Below, piece after piece: positions 16,124-23,739 of a stretch of 31,586 nt of DNA. The DNA comes from OPU3-GD-OMZ sp001901525 (lineage in GTDB: Bacteria > Pseudomonadota > Gammaproteobacteria > Methylococcales > Methylomonadaceae). Position 1 is the stretch's first letter. Every line of letters starts with the position of its first letter. The notes beneath the pieces were generated by a model, which searched no databases, was not told the origin of the DNA, and saw nothing but the letters and a program-made list of their open reading frames with translations. Made by a program: the position numbers and the translations under genes. Location: NCBI GenBank assembly GCA_963981505.1, contig CAXCEI010000018.1, positions 1 through 31,586 of the forward strand, read 5' to 3'.

Positions 16124-17170
16124 GTGTTAGCGAGGATACTTCTGCTAGGATTTTTGGGGTTATGGGGCATGGAAATTTCAGCTCAGGAAAATCACTTGTT
16201 TGATGCGGAGATCACTTTAACCGGTCAGTCATCTAAAATCCGCAAAGCGGCTATTCGCCAAGGCTTGTCTGATGTTTTACAGCGGGTTATGGTGGCTGAG
16301 CCTTTGGAAATAGAGCAGGACTTGACTGTTCAGGCCATATTAGCCGGTGCTTCACAGTATGTGGAGAGCTTTCATACCGCGGTTGAATTGGCCAGCGGTC
16401 AACCGGTGATGCATGTTTCGTTTAAAAAAGCGGCATTGTTAGAGCGGCTCCGTAACGGCGAGTTGAGTTTTTGGGTTGCGTCGAGACCGAAAATATTATT
16501 ATGGTTAGTGGTTGAAAAAGGGCAGCAAAGAGGTTTTTTTTATCCACAGGTTCATAGCGCCATCCAAGAAACATTGTTAGCGCAGAGTAGTCGACTGGGT
16601 TTTCAGCCATTGTTTCCTTTATTTGACATAGAGGACTATGCGTTATTGGCCGTTAATGATGTGGTTTTGAATGAGAGTAAGAAGATCAGGCAGGTCTCGA
16701 GCCGTTATTATGTTGACGTTATTTTATCGGGGGTTATCAAAGCGGGTGATAACTGTTGGCAAGGGCGGTGGTCGTTATTATTTCGTGATCAGGCTCAAAA
16801 CTGGGAGCAGTCATGTGTACAGCTGCCAGCATTGATTCAATCAACGTTACGCAATGTGTACCGGCAATTAGCACCACAACTCGCGATACAGCCTGATAAT
16901 CAAAAAGTTGAGGATTCTTTTTTAATAAAGGTTGCCGGTATCAATGAGCTGCAAAATTTGCACCAATTGACCCACTATTTTAAGTCGATTGATTTAATTC
17001 GGTCTTTTTCCGGTTATAAAATTGAGGATGGCAGTAACTTTTATAAGATAGAATTTAACGGTGATTGGAAGTCTTTGGTAAATAAATTTCTACTTGATAA
17101 AGTAATTCAAACAACACAGGATGTCTCAGTTATGCCTGAATTGGTTGAATTTCAATTTAGGCAGGAGTAA
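16124..17170 (+). CDS. DUF2066 domain protein, exported
   Basis: A conserved protein of unknown function found beside purM in many gammaproteobacteria. 348 residues from the chosen start. GTG at 16124 is preceded by GAAGGA (6-base spacing) and begins a good signal sequence (MLARILLLGFLGLWGMEISA). The DUF2066-type N-terminal part follows, with QGLSDVLQRVMV, ASQYVESFH and LWLVVEKG. The frame is open back to 16085 (TTG), but that adds 13 polar codons before the signal peptide. It probably acts in the periplasm or at the outer face of the membrane. Divergent from purM, sharing an 80-bp promoter region. Confidence 0.85.
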   Translation: MLARILLLGFLGLWGMEISAQENHLFDAEITLTGQSSKIRKAAIRQGLSDVLQRVMVAEPLEIEQDLTVQAILAGASQYVESFHTAVELASGQPVMHVSFKKAALLERLRNGELSFWVASRPKILLWLVVEKGQQRGFFYPQVHSAIQETLLAQSSRLGFQPLFPLFDIEDYALLAVNDVVLNESKKIRQVSSRYYVDVILSGVIKAGDNCWQGRWSLLFRDQAQNWEQSCVQLPALIQSTLRNVYRQLAPQLAIQPDNQKVEDSFLIKVAGINELQNLHQLTHYFKSIDLIRSFSGYKIEDGSNFYKIEFNGDWKSLVNKFLLDKVIQTTQDVSVMPELVEFQFRQE

Positions 17171-17203
17171 TTAATGAAAAATAATGAGGAAAGGGGAGTA
17201 TAA

Positions 17204-17644
17204 ATGAAAATAATAATGGGATTGATGGTAGTCGTAACGGTGATGTATACGAATTCTGTAGCGGCGGTGGAGGGTGCAAAGCTGGTTTGTGTTAAGCCGC
17301 GGTTTACTAAAATGTTACCGGCGGATAAAAGCGAAGTTGAGGCGGGAGCTGAGTTCAGTTTTGTAGCGTCTAAAAGGTTGAATCCCTATACCTTGACGAT
17401 TAAATTAAAAGATACTGAAGTGGATGACTTTCAAGTCAGGAATAGAAATACTTTTTATCAGGTCTCCGGGACGTTTCCGAAGTCGGTAAAAGGACGATGG
17501 GCGAGAGTACATATTCGGGGTGAAGCAAAAGACGGACAAGGGGGAAAAAATTGTTTTAAGCGAGACGGGTGGTTATTAAAAATTAAAGGGGACGAAGTGC
17601 CTGCAGTACCCGAAGCCGCGGCAGAGTCAACGGTAACGCCTTAA
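17204..17644 (+). CDS. Secreted protein of unknown function, tandem paralogue 1
   Basis: Not recognised. 146 residues with a signal peptide (MKIIMGLMVVVTVMYTNSVAA). The mature part has two conserved cysteines, one in CVKPRF near residue 29 and one in NCFKRDGWLLKI near the C-terminus, which could form a disulfide across a beta-sandwich. The pattern P-A-D-x-S-x-V-x-x-G-x-x-F-S-F resembles Ig-like or CopC-like folds. It ends in an Ala/Glu/Pro tail finishing STVTP. The next gene encodes a clear paralogue with the same spacing of Cys, Pro, Gly and FSFV. The ATG has a strong GAGGAAAGGGGAG ribosome-binding site. It lies 33 bases after the DUF2066 gene, so the two are probably co-transcribed. Confidence 0.75.
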   Translation: MKIIMGLMVVVTVMYTNSVAAVEGAKLVCVKPRFTKMLPADKSEVEAGAEFSFVASKRLNPYTLTIKLKDTEVDDFQVRNRNTFYQVSGTFPKSVKGRWARVHIRGEAKDGQGGKNCFKRDGWLLKIKGDEVPAVPEAAAESTVTP

Positions 17645-17751
17645 AAAGGGTATGCCGGAGTCAATTTTTATGGAGCATGAATTATTTAAGGAGCGTAAGA
17701 CGATTGATTTAATGTGATGGCATGATGTTGAAGAGCAGTCTTGGAGGGCAT

Positions 17752-18165
17752 ATGACTAAAATAATGATGACTAGAACACTGGTGTTTATGGGTTGTTTTT
17801 TATTCACCGGTACGCTTTGGGCTTATGGCGGAGGCGGCGGGACAACTACGGCTTGTAAAAAACCTAAATTCAGTGCTTTTGAGCCGGTGCATTTGGCTGC
17901 GGTGGCACCGGGGTCTGGTTTTTCTTTTGTGACCAATGAACACGCTCATCTCAGTGGCTTAACTGTCACGGTCAAGAAAATACCGGTTACGGTTAAAGCG
18001 GTGACCCAGGGGCGTGGATTGATGGTCACCGGGCAATTGCCTGAGGGTCTTGCGGGCAGTTATGCGCGTATTGCGATTACTGCTAAGAGTATTTCTGGCT
18101 GTAAAGGTCAGGGGGGCTGGTTGGTTAAGATTACCGGAGTCGATGAGTCTACAACCACGCCCTAA
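17752..18165 (+). CDS. Secreted protein of unknown function, tandem paralogue 2
   Basis: Not recognised. 137 residues from the ATG at 17752, chosen because GGAGGG precedes it and a signal peptide begins there (MTKIMMTRTLVFMGCFLFTGTLWA); an in-frame ATG at 17722 lacks these. After a glycine-rich linker it matches the preceding protein: CKKPKF, then G-x-G-F-S-F-V, V-T-G-x-L-P, Y-A-R-I-x-I, and C-x4-GGWLVKITG, ending in TTTP. The first 26 residues from the Cys align with paralogue 1 without a gap. The mature form is likely a small disulfide-containing beta domain in the periplasm or outside the cell. Confidence 0.75.
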   Translation: MTKIMMTRTLVFMGCFLFTGTLWAYGGGGGTTTACKKPKFSAFEPVHLAAVAPGSGFSFVTNEHAHLSGLTVTVKKIPVTVKAVTQGRGLMVTGQLPEGLAGSYARIAITAKSISGCKGQGGWLVKITGVDESTTTP

Positions 18166-18207
18166 AAGGTAACGGACTTTTTTTGTAGGGAGCGGTAAGA
18201 GCGTGTG

Positions 18208-18240
18208 ATGAGTAAATACCATTGGGTTTTGATTAAATGA
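18208..18240 (+). other. Possible 10-codon leader peptide coupled to the fumarase gene
   Basis: ATG at 18208 opens a 10-codon frame (MSKYHWVLIK) whose TGA overlaps the fumarase ATG as ATGA. AAGAG lies before the mini-frame, while the fumarase ATG itself has no visible ribosome-binding site. Translational coupling would explain how fumarase is initiated. Such a short frame can arise by chance. Confidence 0.3.
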
Positions 18241-19766
18241 CAGTGATACGTCAAGAAGATTTTGTACAAAGTATTGCCGATGCGCTGCAATATATTTCTT
18301 ATTACCACCCCCCTGATTTTATTCAGGCGATGGATCAGGCTTATGAGAAAGAACAAAATCCAGCAGCAAAAGATGCACTGGCGCAAATTTTGATTAATTC
18401 AAGATTGTGTGCAGAAGGGCATCGACCGGTCTGTCAGGATACCGGTATTGTGACTGTTTTTCTTAAAATAGGTATGGCGGTTATCTGGCAAACCAAGTCC
18501 TCTGTGAGCATTGCTGATATGGTGAATGAAGGGGTCAGACTCGCTTATAGAAATCCTGATAATATCCTGCGTGCATCAATCGTATTGGATCCTATGGGTC
18601 AGCGCATAAATACGCAAGATAACACCCCCGCTGTGATTCATATGGAGTTGGTTCCGGGGTCAACAGTCTCGGTAGATATTGCTGCAAAAGGCGGGGGTTC
18701 GGAGGCGAAGGCGCAACTCGCCATGTTAAACCCATCCGATAATATTGTTGACTGGGTGCTTGCAACGGTGCCGAAAATGGGTGCTGGCTGGTGCCCGCCG
18801 GGAATCTTGGGGATAGGCGTGGGTGGAACGGCAGAAAAGGCGATGATTCTGGCTAAAGAGGCGTGTATGGAATCTATCGATATTCAGGCGTTAATAACAA
18901 AAGGTGCTGATAATGCGGTTGAAGCCTTACGTTTGGAATTGTATGACAAGGTTAATGCCTTAGGTATTGGTGCTCAGGGATTGGGCGGGCTGACCACGGT
19001 TTTGGATGTTAAGGTTAAAGACTATCCCACCCATGCTGCGAATAAACCGGTCGCGATAATCCCAAATTGCGCCGCTACACGGCATATACATTTCACCTTA
19101 GACGGCCAAGGTCCGGTACATTTAGAGCCGCCCACCTTAGCGAGTTGGCCTCAAGTGACTCAAACGAGTGTGGTTACTCGCCGGAAAGTGAATTTGGACC
19201 AGTTAACGGCTGAAGAGGTGGCGCAATGGGAAATTGGAGAAACTTTATTGTTATCGGGGACCTTATTGACCGGTCGGGATGCGGCGCATAAGCGATTGGT
19301 GGCGCTTTTTGAGCAACAACTTCCCTTGCCGGAAGGTTTGGATTTTAATAATAAGCTTATTTATTATGTCGGCCCGGTTGACCCTGTCCGTGATGAGGTG
19401 GTCGGTCCAGCCGGACCAACAACGGCCACGCGAATGGATAAGTTTACTGACAGTATGTTACAGCACAGTGGGTTGTTGGGAATGATCGGTAAGGCCGAAC
19501 GTGGAGCTGAAGGGATTGCAGCAATCAAGAAATACCGGTCGGTTTATTTAATGGCCGTTGGGGGAGCGGCTTATTTGGTTTCCAAGGCGATTAAAAAATC
19601 GCGGGTAGTTGCTTTTCCGGAGTTAGGAATGGAAGCTATTCATGAATTTGTGGTTGAGGAGATGCCGGTAACTGTTGCTGTGGATATACACGGGGAATCT
19701 ATTCATCAACAAGCACCGAAAGAGTGGCAGCGTCGTATTGGTAAGATACCCATTGTCGTTAAATAA
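18237..19766 (+). CDS. Class I fumarate hydratase ([4Fe-4S])
   Basis: Catalyses fumarate to malate in the TCA cycle. 509 residues, class I (FumA/FumB-type), not the iron-free class II enzyme. Three cysteines at 66 (VCQDTG), 186 (GWCPPG) and 278 (NCAATRH) have the spacing of the cluster ligands of E. coli FumA. Other family segments are KGGGSEAK, GIGVGGTAEKAM, GPTTATRMDKFTDSML and MIGKAERG. The start gives MTVIRQEDFV, usual for this family, though no ribosome-binding site is visible. Being a 4Fe-4S hydratase, the enzyme should be sensitive to superoxide and oxygen. It converges with metA, only 15 bases apart. Confidence 0.95.
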   Translation: MTVIRQEDFVQSIADALQYISYYHPPDFIQAMDQAYEKEQNPAAKDALAQILINSRLCAEGHRPVCQDTGIVTVFLKIGMAVIWQTKSSVSIADMVNEGVRLAYRNPDNILRASIVLDPMGQRINTQDNTPAVIHMELVPGSTVSVDIAAKGGGSEAKAQLAMLNPSDNIVDWVLATVPKMGAGWCPPGILGIGVGGTAEKAMILAKEACMESIDIQALITKGADNAVEALRLELYDKVNALGIGAQGLGGLTTVLDVKVKDYPTHAANKPVAIIPNCAATRHIHFTLDGQGPVHLEPPTLASWPQVTQTSVVTRRKVNLDQLTAEEVAQWEIGETLLLSGTLLTGRDAAHKRLVALFEQQLPLPEGLDFNNKLIYYVGPVDPVRDEVVGPAGPTTATRMDKFTDSMLQHSGLLGMIGKAERGAEGIAAIKKYRSVYLMAVGGAAYLVSKAIKKSRVVAFPELGMEAIHEFVVEEMPVTVAVDIHGESIHQQAPKEWQRRIGKIPIVVK

Positions 19767-19781
19767 TAAATCGGCGTTTGG

Positions 19782-20846
19782 TTATAAGTTCAGTGGGTTG
19801 TTAGGGTCAATACCGGGCATCAGGGCTTGTCGGCGGTCTTGATGGGTAATTTGATATATTTTCCCTAACCAGTTATTAAAGACGGCTTTAGCCGTATCAC
19901 GCCAGGTATTATCGAGGTGGTTAAAAAGCGCTTGTTCTGGAAATGCATCAGGTATTTGATGATGCTGTAGAGCCGCTTCCACATGGGTTTGGTACTGTTC
20001 GAGTTTGGCTTGGCAATGGTCGTTAAAATAATTATCAGGGAGCGGAGGGTAGTTCGTTAACTCGCCATCGATATAGCGGTTGACTTCACGTTTATATTCT
20101 TTGAGTAGACTAACGGCATCATACTCAGGGTGGCCTTGAAAAAAAACAAACCGGAAACCATCCGGACTAACGAACAAATGTGCGCCGGCTTCTTCGCTGG
20201 CGACGAGAACTTTCAGGCCTGCCTGTTCAAGATCTGTTTGGAATTGTTCGTTAAAGCGTGAGTGAGGGACATCAAAGCGGGTGTTAATATCAGAAACTAA
20301 AGGGTGACTATTGTCGAGTACGGTATGGTCAAAAACACCCCAGCGTTTATGGGTTAGCCGTGTGCGTTCAATTTGATAACATTTTTGAACCAGTGCATGG
20401 GTTGCCAGACAGGAGCATAAAATTGAGGTTACATTTTTTTTGGCCCAGATGAAAACCTCGGTTAAAGGTTCCCAAAAAGGTTCTTCTTGTAAATGTGCGT
20501 GGGTAACATTTGCACCACTAATGATGAGGGCATCTAAGCCATCTTGTTGTATCTTATCGAAGGACTCGTAATAGCTGTCGATGTGATTTTGGGCCTCGAT
20601 GCCTCTTTCGATTCCTTCGACAGTGAAGATATGAACATGGAACTGAACGATTTGGTTACAGGCGCCCACGAGTCGGCAGAATTGTCGTTCAGTGGCTTCG
20701 AGTGCAGCATCGGGCATCATATTTAACAATCCGATATGGAGCTCTCGGATGTCTTGTTGTTTGGCGCGTTCGATAGATAATATTTCTTCCCCTTCTTCTT
20801 GCAGGCGGGTAAAGGACGGTAAGTTAGTGAGGTTTACTAAAGGCAT
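19782..20846 (-). CDS. metA: MetA-family homoserine O-acyltransferase
   Basis: Activates homoserine for methionine synthesis by transfer of a succinyl or acetyl group. 354 residues from the ATG at 20846. The glutamine-amidotransferase-like MetA fold is visible with the catalytic triad: C146 (LCSCLATHA), H239 and E241 (GHPEYD). Also visible are IGLLNMMPDAALEATERQF and FDVPHSRF. The frame opens at 20906, but those 20 codons overlap the gene upstream and lack homology. In E. coli MetA, G111 favours succinyl-CoA, while Glu there favours acetyl-CoA; this protein has Thr (T115 in GANVT), so acyl preference is uncertain. It follows the P-loop gene by 13 bases, probably the same transcript. Confidence 0.9.
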   Translation of the reverse strand: MPLVNLTNLPSFTRLQEEGEEILSIERAKQQDIRELHIGLLNMMPDAALEATERQFCRLVGACNQIVQFHVHIFTVEGIERGIEAQNHIDSYYESFDKIQQDGLDALIISGANVTHAHLQEEPFWEPLTEVFIWAKKNVTSILCSCLATHALVQKCYQIERTRLTHKRWGVFDHTVLDNSHPLVSDINTRFDVPHSRFNEQFQTDLEQAGLKVLVASEEAGAHLFVSPDGFRFVFFQGHPEYDAVSLLKEYKREVNRYIDGELTNYPPLPDNYFNDHCQAKLEQYQTHVEAALQHHQIPDAFPEQALFNHLDNTWRDTAKAVFNNWLGKIYQITHQDRRQALMPGIDPNNPLNL

Positions 20847-20859
20847 AATGAACGCTTGT

Positions 20860-21705
20860 TTATGAGTCGTGATCGAGTGTTTGAGCAATGAGCTTGATAA
20901 ACTCATCTTCGTTTTTTACCTGAGCTACTGCACTTGCATCCACGGTATAGCCGTATTGATCGGCTATTGCCTGATAGCGTGGTAGACGAGCATGAAATAA
21001 TTTTGGAAAAACCCAGGAAACAAATTCATTTGGCGGGATTTGTTCGGTACAACGGTAGTGGAATTCATCCATAAAGGCTTTGAGGTTTTCATCGAGGAAA
21101 TCAGCGCGGTAGTAAAGCGGTTTAGGATCTTGTTGCGCGCGTTCAAAGAGTAATTGTTCTTGGTCTTCAGATGTTTTAATGTAAATAATGAGTGTGTGTT
21201 GGGCTAACAGGCTAAGAATCTCAGGATCATTGAGTTCGCAAACACTGCCGCCGGCATCATTGATAAAATGGTTGTAACCATAAATATCTTGCGCTTTTTT
21301 AATAAATTTAGGGACGTCTTTCATCGCCGCTATTTCTGCCTCACGGTGTAAAAGTTGTCGTTTTTTGAATGTTTCTAAGGATAGGCCGCCCAGTTCCGGG
21401 TTGCCTATTTTTCCCATAAAACTTGAAATAGGCATTAAATTATCAACAGTAATGTTATTGCAAATATAAATCGAATCTGAAATAAGCAGATCTTTTAGAA
21501 AAGGCGTATCCATCGCCTGTTGCTTTATATTATCTAAAATAGGTTCGGATAAGTATTGAGTGCCAATGCGGTAGTCACCTGAATAATGAAACCATTTTTT
21601 TGGGGATAATTTATTGGCGAGGGTTGTTTTTCCTGCCCCAGACATTCCTAATAACGTGATTTGTTTTTTATCACAAGTTAGGAACTCTTTTGCGCTCATT
21701 TTCAT
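20860..21705 (-). CDS. P-loop NTPase of unknown function linked to metA
   Basis: 281 residues with a textbook Walker A near the N-terminus, GMSGAGKTT (20-28), like small-molecule kinases of the shikimate/adenylate kinase type. Later come HFINDAGGSVCEL, LIIYIKTSEDQ (end of a beta strand followed by an acidic turn) and a basic/acidic helical tail. I do not recognise a named family. It could be a kinase or an ATPase. Its stop is 13 bases from the metA start and a 68-bp gap separates it from rsmA, so it may form a two-gene operon with metA. A role in methionine or homoserine metabolism is an inference from position only. Confidence 0.8.
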   Translation of the reverse strand: MKMSAKEFLTCDKKQITLLGMSGAGKTTLANKLSPKKWFHYSGDYRIGTQYLSEPILDNIKQQAMDTPFLKDLLISDSIYICNNITVDNLMPISSFMGKIGNPELGGLSLETFKKRQLLHREAEIAAMKDVPKFIKKAQDIYGYNHFINDAGGSVCELNDPEILSLLAQHTLIIYIKTSEDQEQLLFERAQQDPKPLYYRADFLDENLKAFMDEFHYRCTEQIPPNEFVSWVFPKLFHARLPRYQAIADQYGYTVDASAVAQVKNEDEFIKLIAQTLDHDS

Positions 21706-21733
21706 TGTGGTAATTTCCGTCAGTGGGCATCTA

Positions 21734-21752
21734 TTAATAAAGCCCTTATTAA
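21734..21752. repeat. AT-rich perfect inverted repeat upstream of the P-loop/metA pair
   Basis: TTAATAA (21734-21740) and TTATTAA (21746-21752) flank AGCCC. It lies about 30 bases before the start of the P-loop gene, in the gap after rsmA. It could be an operator. A second small stem, TAGCG/CGCTA (21761-21776), overlaps the rsmA stop. Neither is followed by a clear T-tract on the - strand. Confidence 0.45.
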
Positions 21753-21773
21753 AGCAATATTAGCGGTTAATCG

Positions 21774-22562
21774 CTATGGGTTTTTTAAAGTGAACTGATT
21801 ACTTAAGCGAGCAAATTCGGCTAAAGAAATAGCTTCTGCTCTGAGTTCAGGGTTGATATCAAGCGCACTTATTTCTGCTTCGGTAAAAGATTTTTTCAGG
21901 GAATTTCGCAACGTTTTCCGGCGTTGTGAAAAGGCTTGGGTCACGACTTGGTTAAGGTGTTTAAGATTAGCGATGTCTACAGGTGCTTGACGGTGTGGCG
22001 TGAGCTTGAAAATGGCAGACATCACTTTGGGTTGTGGATTAAAACTTTCGGGTGGGACGTCAAATAGAGGTTCTGCCTGACAGTAGTATTGCAGCATAAT
22101 GGTCAGTCGACCATATCGCTTGCTACCGGGGGCGGCACAAATGCGCTCAACGACTTCTTTTTGTAACATGAAATACATACTGTGAATATGTTCAGCATAT
22201 TTCATCAGGTGAAAAAGTAGTGGGGTTGAAATATTGTAAGGTAGATTTCCGATAATATGTAATCGGTTAGAGTTTGTAGTTAATTGGCTGAAATCCACCG
22301 TGAGAGCGTCTTGACTATGGAGGGTTAATCGTTCTTCGTTAGCGAATTTATGTGCTAAGTAACTGACTAGGTCACGGTCTAATTCAATGAGATCTAATTT
22401 CACACCGGTAGCGAGTAACGGTGCAGTTAGCGCACCTTGCCCCGGGCCAATTTCAACCCAATGCTCATCGTGTTCAGGGTTTGCAGTCATCAGAATGTTA
22501 TCAATGACATGGGTGTCTTGGAGGAAATTCTGGCCAAAACGTTTACGGGCTTTATGAGTCAT
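21774..22562 (-). CDS. rsmA: 16S rRNA adenine(1518/1519)-N6 dimethyltransferase RsmA (KsgA)
   Basis: Dimethylates two adjacent adenines near the 3' end of 16S rRNA late in 30S assembly, using S-adenosylmethionine. 262 residues, full length. Seen are the N-terminal RFGQNFLQD, SAM-binding motif I GPGQGALT (39-46), and catalytic motif IV NLPYN (106-110), plus the C-terminal SQRRKTLRNSLK. It starts 7 bases after the pdxA stop; the pdxA-rsmA pairing is standard in gammaproteobacteria. Confidence 0.97.
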   Translation of the reverse strand: MTHKARKRFGQNFLQDTHVIDNILMTANPEHDEHWVEIGPGQGALTAPLLATGVKLDLIELDRDLVSYLAHKFANEERLTLHSQDALTVDFSQLTTNSNRLHIIGNLPYNISTPLLFHLMKYAEHIHSMYFMLQKEVVERICAAPGSKRYGRLTIMLQYYCQAEPLFDVPPESFNPQPKVMSAIFKLTPHRQAPVDIANLKHLNQVVTQAFSQRRKTLRNSLKKSFTEAEISALDINPELRAEAISLAEFARLSNQFTLKNP

Positions 22563-22569
22563 AGTGTTT

Positions 22570-23559
22570 TTAATGGCGGATTAATTGTTGTGCGGTATCG
22601 ATAGCGCAGTTTAAGCTATTTTCGTTGGCTAATCCTGAGCCTGCTAAATCCAGTGCTGTTCCATGGTCAACAGAGGTGCGGATAACAGGAAGCCCTAAGG
22701 TGATGTTGACGGCATTGCCAAATCCTTGGTGTTTAAGCACGGGCAGCCCCTGATCGTGGTACATGGCAATCACCGCATCAGCTTGGTCTAAGTATTTGGG
22801 GGTGAATAAAGTGTCGGCAGGTAATGGTCCCATCAAACTTAAGCCTTGGTCCCGTAATGCAGCGATTACAGGAATGATGGTCGTAATTTCTTCATCGCCT
22901 AAATGACCGTTTTCGCCGGCGTGTGGATTGAGTCCGGCAACCAGTAGCGTTGGGTTGTTAATGCCGAAGCGCTGTTGAAGGTCATGATGGACGGTGCTTA
23001 TGACATGTGTTAATTGCTGTTGGGTTATCGCATCCGGTATGTCTTTAAGGGGTAAATGGGTGGTGACTAAGGCGACGCGTAAACCCGGGGTGGTGAGCAT
23101 CATGACCGGTTGCTGACCGGTTATGTTGGCAATATATTCGGTGTGTCCGCTAAAGGCTATGCCGGCATCATTGATGATGCCTTTGTGTACAGGTCCTGTC
23201 ACCATGGCATCAAAAAGACCGCTAAGACAGCCTTCGGCGGCCTGTTTTATGGTGTCTAACACATGTTGAGCATTTCTTTTATCCAGATATCCGGGTGTTA
23301 CCGGCGCTGACCGCTTAATCGGTAAAACCTTGATGGTTCCGACCTTGGAAAGCGTAGGGGCTAGAGAGGGCTGAAAGGTTTGAATGGTTATGGAGGCATT
23401 TAAGTGTTGGGCACGTTCAGCCAGTAGCGCAGGGTCTGTGAGTATCACTAACTCACAGGTTTGCTTCTGCATGGCTATTTTTATGCAAAGATCTAAGCCA
23501 ATCCCAGCCGGTTCTCCGGGGGTGAGTGCAATACGATAAAGGGGCGAAGTCAGTGGCAT
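22570..23559 (-). CDS. pdxA: 4-hydroxythreonine-4-phosphate dehydrogenase PdxA
   Basis: NAD-dependent oxidation and decarboxylation of 4-phosphohydroxy-threonine in pyridoxal 5'-phosphate synthesis. 329 residues, full length. Family segments include TPGEPAGIG (13-21), VTGPVHKGIINDAG, FSGHTEYIA (metal-ligand His), GLNPHAGENGHLG, and YHDQGLPVLKHQGFGNAVN, which carries another metal-ligand His. The ATG at 23559 has CAGGA 6 bases upstream. surA, often just before pdxA, is not present; the divergent MMPL gene is there instead. Confidence 0.97.
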   Translation of the reverse strand: MPLTSPLYRIALTPGEPAGIGLDLCIKIAMQKQTCELVILTDPALLAERAQHLNASITIQTFQPSLAPTLSKVGTIKVLPIKRSAPVTPGYLDKRNAQHVLDTIKQAAEGCLSGLFDAMVTGPVHKGIINDAGIAFSGHTEYIANITGQQPVMMLTTPGLRVALVTTHLPLKDIPDAITQQQLTHVISTVHHDLQQRFGINNPTLLVAGLNPHAGENGHLGDEEITTIIPVIAALRDQGLSLMGPLPADTLFTPKYLDQADAVIAMYHDQGLPVLKHQGFGNAVNITLGLPVIRTSVDHGTALDLAGSGLANENSLNCAIDTAQQLIRH

Positions 23560-23739
23560 GCAAATCCTGGTGAAAGTTTAAAGGGTATTTTACACGGTTT
23601 ATAAAGTTGTACAGTGATGAAGTTTTTAAGATAACATTGCCCAGTAAGTTGACAGGGTGTTGTCGTTGGGTTGAGACTTAGACCGTGGTGCGATTGTTCT
23701 TGACTGTTATCCTTTTTGAATTAAATGGTTTGAGCAAAA

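Noticed and set aside
17174..17203. Nine-codon frame (MKNNEERGV) ending directly before the first secreted paralogue
   Set aside because: The purine-rich ribosome-binding site of the real gene forms most of its codons, so it is probably a by-product of that site.
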